Assembly (NCBI GenBank): GCA_018389105.1
Contig: JACATO010000319.1
Span: 620,001-684,000 of the forward strand
Length of the DNA stretch: 64,000 nt
Reading direction: 5' to 3'
Origin: Nautilus pompilius
Lineage: Eukaryota; Mollusca; Cephalopoda; Nautilida; Nautilidae
The translations under genes and the position numbers were made by a program. Below are positions 45,882 through 56,184 of this stretch, piece after piece. The first letter of the stretch is position 1. Every line of letters begins with the position of its first letter. The notes under the pieces were generated by a model. It had not been told where the DNA came from. It worked only from the letters and a program-made list of their open reading frames with translations, and made no database searches.

Positions 45882-48800
45882 GTAAGTTCAATCATTTTAT
45901 TACATTAATCAATAAAATGACAAACTTTGTGCAAAATTCCAGACTGCGTCATTCACATATATACACAGCTGTGCCAATTGTGTTTGCTTTTTGTTGTCCT
46001 ATTTCAAGAGATTCTGGTAAATGCTAGATTTGGAAAATATCAACATTTTGTGTGTATACACACACACACACAGCATTTTTAGTAATTTCACAATATTGTA
46101 TAGTAGTTGAATTTTAATGAGACAGGAAATGAGTTGCAGACTAGTTTTACTGGTTTAACATTCACCTTCTATTTTCATTGATTGATCTGCCATTGTTTAC
46201 CCTCCCAGAATTTTTTACCTACTAATCTGGGTCTGCAGGTGGTGTACTTCTCCCATGATATCATCTACAATGACACTAAAACTGTGCCTGCTTTACTATA
46301 CCTGACACACCACCAGGACATTAGAGTCACCAACTCAGTCAAAACACCTTAGACCAATCACTGGTGGTTCCAGACAGTTCCTATAGTGATGACAATTATT
46401 TACCTGTAAAAATCTTACTTGAAAACTACTGGGACAGATGTTTAACTGAAACTCAGCTGAAATAGCATTGTCATGATGGTATCAAGCCCCTGAGTTTCAG
46501 TTGAATATCCCTAGTACTGATTATCCTCCATCACCTTCCTAATCAAAGATACTCTTCTCTGGGAAGGAAGTATAATGAAACAAAAATTTTTGATGCATAT
46601 CAGCCTTCTAGGAAAAGATGTAGCACAAAACTTCAAGAAAAATTTGGTTACAGAATCAGATATGATGTTCAACAGAAATGGTCATCAGTTTGAAAACATT
46701 GGCCTTCCCAAATGTGTCCTGAGCTTTCCCAGTTAGGTAGGCCCCAGCTCACACCCACTAGCATAGCTAATTATCAAATGGTCCAAAAACAAATTTTTTT
46801 TCCCTACAATCTTTAAGAAAATATCTTGTTTATTCTTACCAGAAATAGAAAGTCTGTGACAACTGTTATAACATTATGGCATGAAAGCGGAGATCTGTCA
46901 GCTTTTATAGGCACCACCTGTTAGTATCATTCACTCACACCAAGAAGCCAAACAGAACCAACTGAACCCCTACTACAGCATGGTTGAAAGCCTGTTCTGC
47001 TTGCTTTCTTCATATTTCTGATTGGGTGTTTTTTTGTTGTTGTTTTCCCTCCAGTAAAAATGTTTATGCAAGGGTTAATTTTCTTTGTTTTGTTTTGTTT
47101 TTTTTTTTTAAATATTTTGACCAGCACTATTTCCTTTGTTCTGCATTTTTAAATAACCAATACTTTTTTTAAGTTAGCAATATTGTCCCTGCTGCAGAGA
47201 ATCAATAAACTGACATGAGCAGCCAACAAGCTGCAGTGATCTGTAACTGAGAAATGTTGAATTATATTCTGTAATTCTGCAGACCGTTCATCATTTTCCT
47301 TAAACATCTTCAACTCTTTCTGAATTATTGTAAATCCTGGATATGTTCTGTGTAGATGATGCTCCTCAGAGCAATTGTGCATTATCTTTCTTCTTATTAG
47401 TGGTATTATAACTAAATAAGAAACCTACATTTCAGTGATTCCTTTTTGCTGCCGTTATCAGGGTTTGAGAGTTTTAGTGTGTGCAGGGAGTTTGAATGGC
47501 CTTGAATTCTTGACTTTTGGTTGCTGAATTTGAATGATGAAGATTAACTAGCACTCTAGATAATTGCATCACTGGGACACAGGTCCCTCCCCCCATCTCC
47601 ATACAAATCTTGAAACGTCTCTCTTAGAACACTGTTATCAGGAAACTTTAAGGTGTTATTTGAGTTGCTCCCCTAGTGGACTCTTATCCTATCTCGTGTC
47701 CAGCATTTTTCTGCAAGTTTACAAAAATGCCATGAGTTTTTGCAGTTTTTTATACATTGGTAAATTGTGATTCATCATTACTTGAAAATGCAATGTACAA
47801 GAATTAATTTTGACCAAGTCTTTAATTATATGATTAATGTTCTCTCTCATCCCTTTCTGTTATGGTACAAGAAAGCTGATGCTGCCAGGTTGTAAGACAG
47901 ATTTCTCCAAAAGTTTCCATCCTTCAGCTTCTGATCATTACTACTATTGATGATTGTGATCATTGTATCATGTTATTACAGATAGATAATGGATTCACAC
48001 ACTTTACTGCAGAATTAACACATAGTTCCATTTTCATTTATTTAATCTTATCTGTAGCTGTTAAAAACCAGTCAAAACCATAGTTATAATAACTCTTCTA
48101 AAGAAAAACTGCCTTTATAGCCAACATTGAGTGGTTTTAAATAGCTTCAATAATCAATAAAATGAAGAAAAATTTTTTTTCTTTTTTTCCAATGCTTTTA
48201 ATCTCACTTATTTTTGCCCCGTCAATTTAATCTTCTACCTAATAGCTCTTGCTGCTGTTAACCATGTACCTGCCATAGTTGTGAAAAGATACTTTCAATA
48301 GCATTACATTTTTGTCATTTTGACAATGGAATTTTATCACAACAACCAGAGTCTTGGTTTTTACTAACTTGTTGTGTCCTTCATACCAGTTTACAGCGAA
48401 GCAATAGGCCACAGCTGTTGCTTCTCTTGCTTGCTCTCTCTGCTTGAGTTATTGTTCTTCATCCAGAAATCCCTTATTAAATTATCCAAAAAGTGAATTT
48501 TACGTCTGTCACAAATCTACCATATTGAACAGTACCGGAAAACACAACAAGGAAATAACAACTCAGTAAGTCTGCCAACCACAAACTAACCTTTTCGATG
48601 TAACATTAGCCCATTAGCTTGTTTTGAGAAAGATCCTTTAATATTTTAATCTAGTACTACATTTACCAGGTGTCTCAAGAGAGTTTTAAATTTTCCTGTG
48701 AGTGATTAATGTGCAGCCATAAATCATTTGCCAATGAGAATTGAAAATGTGATTAGAAAAGTTTAAATGGTTATACACCTTTTAAAAAAAAGATTTAATT

Positions 48801-50590
48801 AATAAAACGGAACGATAGAAAAAGGGAGCGCACTGTGCAGACTTAGAATTTTGATCGGAGATTGAAAACTGTACAACAACTATTTACTTTCAATATATTT
48901 GCATCATGTGGATTATCTCTTTTACCTCCGTCTTATAAAAGCAGTGTTGGCTCCCAACTCTTTGGCATTCAAGGTGGATGCTGATGTATGCGGGTTCTGG
49001 GCTTTCGCCATATTAAAGTAAACAAATCCATCCTTTGTCATCTGCCCCATAAAAGCATTAGAAGATTGATGATGATTTTTTTTTTTGTACTAATTTAAAA
49101 TGTATCATTTTTATCTCACCTTGAGAAAGTCCACTGTGAAAAGAGTCTGCAGTCAAATAATTACCATAAAAAATACATAAATAAATCAAGTTTTCATGCA
49201 GTTTCTAGTTTCTGTTCTCTGTAGCTCTAAAAAAAATATTTTTTGAGATTTTACCAACAGGTCAAACATTTAAAAATTCATTTTGAAATGTAAATGTTTG
49301 TTATCTTGAAGTGTCTCTTTTGTGTAAAAATACGAGTACAAGAATGAGACGACAATACTTCAATGATTGGTAAAGCTGCTATGCACACCTTTTGTTGTTG
49401 TTGTTCCTTTGTTAGTAGTTTATAAATAAGATGGAGTTTGGCTACAGCCGCTGGACATTATCCACCTGTTTATTTAAAATATACTAGAGCCTCACACAAA
49501 AAAAGAACATTAGCAGTTTTTACTAATCTCATATAATGACCTTTGGAGTTTAAATATGACATTAACTGAAGTATTTAAATTTTTTTTCCTGATAAGAGTA
49601 TATCCTGACTGCATTTCCATAGTTGTGTTGCAGCATGTTAGAAGTCAGATTCACAATAAATGAAAAACATTTCAACCAGATGTTAAAAAATAAGAGTTCT
49701 TTTGGGCTTTTTTCTATGAAGGATTGTTGAGGCAAATGTAATTAAAAGGGTTAAATTATATTTATATTTTTTTGAAATAATAAATAACAGTCTGCCTTTT
49801 TGAAGTTTATTTTGTATTCAGTGTTAGTAAACTACATGCGAATGTATAAATTTCTAGAGACTAATTAACCATACAAGTGCATGCATATCAAATAAAATAT
49901 CATGGGTGTTTCTAACCCATTTGAAATTTCTCACTTTAAACTGGTTGTGTACATAGTCTAAGTCTGTTCTCTGTCTGTCGCTAATTTAGAAAACCTTCCC
50001 ACATGGGTAAAACTAAAGTGTCGGTGGATCTCTGAAACCAGATCCAGGGTTAATTCTTTAGCTACTGTATTTTTTATTGGTGTGAAATTTATACTCTCTT
50101 TTCTCCACCAGCCATCAATGATCAGAATCTAATCATGAGATTTTGTATCATAAGAATTTTTAATGAATACTTCACAAGAAACAAGGAAATTTTATATATA
50201 ACTGATATTTTAATTTCAATCTTTCAATCTAACTAGAAGGAAACAATGCCCTGGATAAAAAATAAGTGGATGTGTGCATTCTTTTTTCTTATCCTCTTAT
50301 TAGGATTATGATTTATCTTTCTGACTAAATTATATCATAAATGCTGCTGCTGGTGTAAAATTGTACATCATGAATACAATGCAGTCAGTAGATTCCTATG
50401 TATTTATTTTTTTGCCTTAATGACAACTCTACTTGTCAGGAACATGCTGTAAGTATGGGGAGTGCATCTCAAGATGAACAATGAAAAGCTTAATACCCAA
50501 TTTTCTTGAAAATACTGCTCAAGAGATAGGGAAGAAAAATGTAAATGCTGTCATTGTTTTCTTGAAAAATTGATTGTTAAACTTTGTATG
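45882..50590. other. Region after PPIL6-like exon 7
   Basis: Searched by eye on the plus strand for the missing C-terminal exon (family pattern G-x-(V/I)-x-E-G followed by N-E-R-P) without success. It is AT-rich sequence with a CA repeat at about 46057-46072 and a GTTGTTGTT run near 49393. No gene supported. Confidence 0.5.
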
Positions 50591-50985
50591 TTTGTGTGCT
50601 AGTCATTTTACAAAATGAAATTTTCTGCTACAGGTTCATAATAGGATACCCAAGTTTGAGAGAACAGCTGTTTATTCTCCTAAAATATGATAGGAGGTTG
50701 GTGCAGACCCTTTGCTTTATGCAAGACAGCATTACACTAACACATTGTGTGGACAAAATCTGCAGTCTTGGGGTGCAAGATTTCAGCCCATTCCTGGCAT
50801 AAAATTAGATAGTTCTCAGAAATGGATCTACAGGGGACTTCTGTAGGGTTCAGACAATGATAGCCCACAGCTGCTCGATGTGGCTAATGTCTGCAGATCA
50901 GCCAGGCCATGGCAAAGTTGTGAAGGTCTCAATCTCTTTCCATTTTCTTGAGCTAATTTAAAGTTTACAACCTTTAGAAAGGTTT
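50590..50985 (-). pseudogene. Tc1-like transposase fossil (minus strand)
   Basis: On the minus strand, TFTTLPWPG, stop, SADISHIEQLWAIIV resembles the Tc1 block 'LPWP..SPDLNPIE.LW', followed by CQEWAEI-like sequence as in the Tc1 C-terminus. Stops and shifts are present. It abuts the end of duplication arm B. Confidence 0.5.
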
Positions 50986-51243
50986 GGTAAAGCAGAAACA
51001 GAAATTAGACTTATCAAAGGTTCCCCCTGGTTCTCCACAATCCATTTGCAGCAGGGTGTAGGTTTGACATCTGAAAATTATCACCACATTCCAGTAATTT
51101 CCTACCATGCAAATTTAAAACAACAAAAACTGATGAGCCCGACAAATCCTTCATTCAAAAAGAAAAAAATGTGAATGTTCCTCATGTGTCATGTGCAGTC
51201 ACCAAAATGTCTTAAATTTTCAAAACTTTTTGGATAAACTTAC

Positions 51244-51300
51244 CTTCAAACACTGGTCCATATATGGATTCTCCACCATCACCTTTACCTTCATATACAT
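51244..51300 (-). pseudogene. Inverted copy of PPIL6-like exon 6
   Basis: Identical in all 57 bases to exon 6 (40371-40427), with the donor gtaagt and acceptor tcgtag preserved on the minus strand. Without flanking exons on this strand it is probably an orphan. Confidence 0.85.
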
Positions 51301-52022
51301 CTACGAGATAGCAATTAAAATATCATTTAAACTGAAAGTAGAAGCTCAGCTTAGTGATTTCTCATATTATTATGATAACAGAACTAACTAATGAATCTAC
51401 AGGTCAACTTGTTAGAAGTTACCAAACTAATTAATGAACCCACATTTTGGTGATTTGCCCCCATTGCTATCATCAGGGTTTAGGCACGAAAAAAGGAAGT
51501 GTTTTGGTGAAGAATAATATTAATTTTAGTAGTGCCCTGGGCAAGAGGACTTGAATCCACAATCGTTTTATTGCTAAGTTTTGATGTAGTTCTTTGACTG
51601 CCAATGCTTCAGCCCTCACTTTCCAAGATTTGGAGGTGGGGGATGGGGGTGGTGGTCATCTACCCCTGCCATCAGTAACTATTCAACCAAGAAAATTCGT
51701 GATTTCCAATAATTTAAAAATGGCTCCCACAATGCAATGCTACAAAATCCCATCTCTATACCAAATGCATGCACAGTCCTTTTCTTCCTTCAGTATCTTA
51801 GATCTGCATCATCAAGATATTCACAGAAGGTTGGTGCCATGGGTGAAGTATTGAATCATGTGACATCTTGTACTGCAAAATGATTTTGTTTTCAAGATAG
51901 ACATTTCTTTGTTTAGTATAACTAGTAGTCTATACATGGGCATCATTCAAAAATTTCTAAATAAGACCTCAAGCTTTCCCCATATTGCTTGTTATAATGT
52001 GATATTGGAACTGGTAAAGTAG

Positions 52023-52255
52023 TGTAAAGGTGGTCCAGCGGTAGCCTACCAGACTGCTATGGTTGAGGCAAGTCACCAGGACTTGCTCAGTTTACTTTAT
52101 CCCCCTAGCATGGCTTCTTCTCTCTCTTCTCCACTATTCGGCTGCAGTGTGGGTCCCCCTAACATCCACAAGGAAATGAATGGTTCTAGTAGGGACTTCA
52201 GCAATAAATGTGCGAATAACTTCCACATCCTGTTTTCTTCTGTTTGGTTTTAGAA
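52023..52255 (+). repeat. SINE copy 4, box B deleted
   Basis: This is arm B's counterpart of the SINE at 39420-39650. Fifteen bases containing the TTCGAATC box B are missing between GGTTGAGG and CAAGTCACC, so an internal polymerase III promoter would be lost. Confidence 0.75.
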
Positions 52256-52662
52256 ACTGAAACATTTCTTCTGGTGAATGTCTTATGTGCCAATGCCAGC
52301 ATACAGGTTCAAAGGAGGGGATGGAGAAAGTATTGTAAAGTGTGATTCATGGCTGCAAAATGTTGAATGCCTGTCTGTTGGCAAGAAAAAGTTACTGTAG
52401 CCAGTTTTTCGTCATTTGATTGTAAAATTCAAACTAAAGCCTACAATACTTCAGAGAAAGAAAATCCTTAATCTTTCTACAGCTGAACATCTACAAGAAC
52501 ATGGGAAAAAATGGTAGCACTTGTGGGTCCAAATGTTGATGCCATATCTTAAAGCTAAAATTTACATGCAAAATTAAAAACAGTGAAAAGATCAAAAATA
52601 TGTGTGTAAATTTTTTAAAGTACAGTAATACTAAATGTAGATATTTGCTAGTGATCACTTAC

Positions 52663-52810
52663 CTCCTCCCTGAATCCAGCCATTTTTCACAATTCTATGG
52701 ATCTGGGATCCCTTGTAATCTAGTTTGTAGTCAGAAATAGTACTGCTTTCTCTTCCAACACTCAGGGTCTTGAAGTTTTTGTAGGTTTTAGGAACGACAT
52801 CAGTGTACAA
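52663..52810 (-). pseudogene. Inverted copy of PPIL6-like exon 5
   Basis: It has the same 148-nt length as exon 5, an open frame, a donor gtaagt and an acceptor tgttttgtag. Nine substitutions, five of them amino-acid changing: Cys to Tyr in the conserved P-K-T-C-x-N-F motif, plus Cys to Ser, Ile to Val, Ser to Arg and Thr to Ile. The pattern fits weak constraint after duplication. Confidence 0.83.
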
Positions 52811-53299
52811 CTACAAAACAGAAAAGAGTGCCCTGGCTCTACCTGCATGAACTCAATTTCAAATAGATAGAAAATACTTCTGGACGAATCTGTCATTCTT
52901 TATTTTACTTAAGTTATTAAAAGACAGAAAGCCATTGTACCAGTGTTCCTCGGGAAAAGAAAATTACTACTAGCACTTCATCAGTACTGCTGCCCAGTTT
53001 GTAAACTTGTACAGATTTACTACTAATTTTCTTTTTAGTCCAGTCTTTTAAGCCTATTTAAGTATTATTTCCTTCCACCTCTTAAACAAAAGCAGTATTT
53101 TTTTACACAAAGTTATATTACAGACTCTGACAAACAACAGAGGATTAACATTTAGATACAAAAACTTTAATTTTTATTTAAATAATATTACTATTATTAT
53201 TAAATGAACAATATTAGTATTAAATAAGTGAACATGCTCAATGAGGTTCTACAAATGAAAATACTGCTGGTGTTCATGTTCCTGTTGGTGAACCCCTGT

Positions 53300-53632
53300 C
53301 TTTATTTTTGTGGTTCTAAGGGCATTCCACAGAAGGGAGTGGTGTTGGAGGAGCACCAAGCAAGTAGTTACCTAGGAAGGATTATTGTCTCTTCCCTAGT
53401 ATGGTCAGGTGTAGTATGCTGGTCAGGAGATGTGTGCAGAACCTCCTCCAGATGTACCTAGAAAACCCTACTAGATGTCTCTACCAGAGTGCACAGAGGA
53501 AGCCCACAGACTGGCTGGGACAGAAGGAGAAGAAACTATGCCAGGGAGGGAAGCTGAACTGTGCTGGTCTTGACCAGGATTCAAACTCTGGCCTTTAACT
53601 ATGGTAGTCTAACCACTGATCATCCTTGATGG
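53300..53632 (-). repeat. tRNA-derived SINE copy 5
   Basis: On the minus strand: GATCAGTGGTTAGACTACCA, then AGAGTTTGAATCCTGG (box B) and CCTGGCATAGTTTCTTCTCC, in the same order as the other copies. Confidence 0.65.
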
Positions 53633-54235
53633 TTAATAAGCAGGGAGGATAGATTCTTGAGTGGTGTTTATTTTTTTTAAAAAATAGATATTGCAGCTGT
53701 ACTCATAATACCAGTATTATACAGGAAAGCTGCCAACACTACATAGCTTTAAGATCTAATATATTCATACTTTTTGTTGTTGTTAACCTGACTTAATAAA
53801 TTATAAGAGAGGTTGTTTTTTTTTTTAAAGAAATGGCTTGAATTAACAACTGAAATAAGCTCTAATAAGCTTTTTTTTTTCTTTTTAAATTTAGCTTTTC
53901 CAAAATCATATTTAGCAATACTTTAATAAGGTAAATACAATTTTGGTGAGAGCTCATTTGTTCAGAAAGCTTGATGTTTTACTTCTGTTGTGCTTCAACT
54001 TATTGTTATGCAGCACTGATAAAGCCATTTTATATAATCTGATTTCCAAAGTGATTCATAATTGTTACTTCCTGCTAGCCATCTGCTGCTGCATCCATTG
54101 CTTGATTAATCAATTTATCATTTTTCTTCATGGCTTTAGCTGGAGGACTCTAATATGTGTATGTAATTAATTAGGCACTCAGTATTGTAATTGTGTTTAC
54201 AAATTAATTGTACAATCACCATTATTATACATACA

Positions 54236-54468
54236 TTGATGGCCATAAATATGGACTCCCCAATAAAATGATTCATCAGTGTGTAATGGTGGATATTTGG
54301 GAAGGTCTTACATGACGAAAGCTTGAAAATAGTTTTTTCTTCTTTTTTACTGTGCCTGTATGGATTCTCTAACTGTTGTCCTACAGTTGTACATGTAACT
54401 ATGTTCTCTAATAGATTGATTTGGATCTGAAATATGGGATATTTTGTTGGAGAGTCCACAATTCTGGC
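54236..54468. mobile_element. Short Tc1-type element (MITE-like) copy 2
   Basis: The left end TGGCCATAAATATGGACTCC and the right end (reverse complement) TGGCCAGAATTGTGGACTCT form inverted repeats about 230 bp apart. The left repeat continues CCAATAAAATGATTCATCA, shared with the element at 31225-31430. There is no coding capacity. Confidence 0.65.
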
Positions 54469-55220
54469 CACCAATGACTCCTTTCCAACCAGATTTAATG
54501 AGGTACATTGAAATAATTCTTAAGAAATAGTAATCCACCACCAACAAGGTATGCACCTTGATTCCATTTTTGGTATATCAGCGAATACATTTTAATTACC
54601 ATGAACATTTTATAAAATTTTTAAGTGTCTGAACAGAAACCTTTAAACATAGTTTTAAGAACTTTATTTCAAAGCGAATTTATTGTCGTCAAATATATAT
54701 ATATATATATTGTTGTCATAACTGTTTTTGTAGAGTTTTAACTAGGTTTATACATTTTCAGATAACTCCCAATCTGGATAGGGAGGGGACTATTTCTCAA
54801 CTGCTTTCTCAAGATGATAGTAAACTCTTAGTTGTTATTTTTTTTATCTTTTTCAAAGGAAAGAAATAAATCATCTATATACTGTACCTATCCAACTTTA
54901 TCCCATGAACAATTTTTAAATTGAAAAAAGAATGTTACTGAGAGATGAAAGAATTTGTGAATCAATGAAAGTTAGTGAAAAGGTAAATGTTGAACATCAA
55001 CGACATATTCTATGTACGTGTTTGATACTTCATTTGTTACCCATAATAAAAGCATTATGTTGTGCGCACATACTGTATTTTCATCAGAAAAAATGTGCAC
55101 TTTTAAGAGAACCAAAACTCAACACTTGTGAATTGTTTCAACAATGTATAGCTTGTATTGGTCCCGGATTTTCAAATGCCACTAAAGCAGACAGTTTACA
55201 TTAAAGAAAACCAATGTAAG

Positions 55221-55394
55221 TTATGTCCCTCTAGGTCGGACATGGATGAAGGCTTTACCCACAAGGCCATATTCTGCTGGGACATACAAGCGAGCTGCAG
55301 TTGCAGATGAATATGTACTAGACCATTTTCTCATCGCACCCAGTTTTTCCACAACCCATTTGCCAAAAACTGCAAAAAAATTAAGATGCCTACT
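55221..55394 (-). other. Exon-like frame with no known family
   Basis: After a good acceptor (pyrimidine tract then gcag, ending at about 55370) the minus strand reads FGKWVVEKLGAMRKWSSTYS, then SATAARLYVPAEYGLVGKAF and a short end before a TAA stop. The composition is protein-like, unlike surrounding filler. I do not recognise it. It could be a terminal exon of an unseen gene or a transposon relic. Confidence 0.25.
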
Positions 55395-56176
55395 CTTTTC
55401 GATGAGAATTGTATGCCTCTCATTCTGACTGACAGAAGAAGAATGAGAGTAATAGCCAGGGGGGGGGGGATTAACTCCATTATTTTCAACAGGATGTCTC
55501 TGGGTCACACACTACATGCTTTTTAAATAACTCTGTCAGACAAATGTTTTTTAAAGGGGGGGGCCCCCCAGCTGCTCAACTGTAGGTCTTCCTCTTTTTT
55601 TTTCTTTTTTTGATGACCTAATTTCTGCAGAGATCTACTTACCAGCTAATAACTCGATAACCAGGAAGTGAAAGACTGATTAATTCAAGCTGTGTTATTA
55701 TTCTCTCTTGTGTTGTTTGTTAGTAGTTTAGCAAAATGTAATTATTTCTGGTGTGGGATTATTCCGTCTTAATCTTGCATACATAATCCAGTGAAACAAC
55801 AGTATTCAGGCTGGTCAGCACGTGGCACAGTAATCCATAAATTAAAACTGCCTAAGCATCTCATGACTAATATGTAACTGTTGAGTGGCTTTTCATCAGC
55901 AGATGCAAATCATGTGGGGAATGGAGTGACTGGCACAATGGATGAGCTTAGAACTTGGTAACTCATTTTTGGCCAAACAGTGCAGGTCTTGGCTGTTTAG
56001 AAAAAAACCCTGACAATCAAGTAGCTGATATGGTAAAACCCTGTAGACTGACATTACTCTACTGCAGGAAAAGATTATTTTCTAGCTCATCTATCTTATC
56101 AATACATATGATTCCTGGTAGCATATAATTACCTGAATATTGAAAAATAAAAAAAATCTTAGCATGACAGCAAATA

Positions 56177-56184
56177 GTTATAGC
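56177..56184 (+). repeat. hAT target site duplication, left
   Basis: GTTATAGC directly before the left terminal repeat, identical to 59909-59916. An 8-bp duplication is the hallmark of hAT insertion. Confidence 0.93.

Larger units (their letters stand above)
50985..52840 (-). repeat. Inverted segmental duplication, arm B
   Basis: Reverse-complement copy of 38815-40695. It keeps both exon copies and their splice signals on the minus strand and a shortened SINE. Small indels and scattered substitutions show it is not a simple assembly echo. The 10.3-kb spacer contains mariner copy 2 and PPIL6-like exon 7. Confidence 0.92.
52841..56176. other. Region between duplication arm B and the hAT element
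   Basis: It contains SINE copy 5, MITE-like copy 2, a TA repeat at about 54693-54710 and the exon-like minus-strand frame at 55221-55394. The rest is AT-rich with nothing recognised. Confidence 0.45.
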
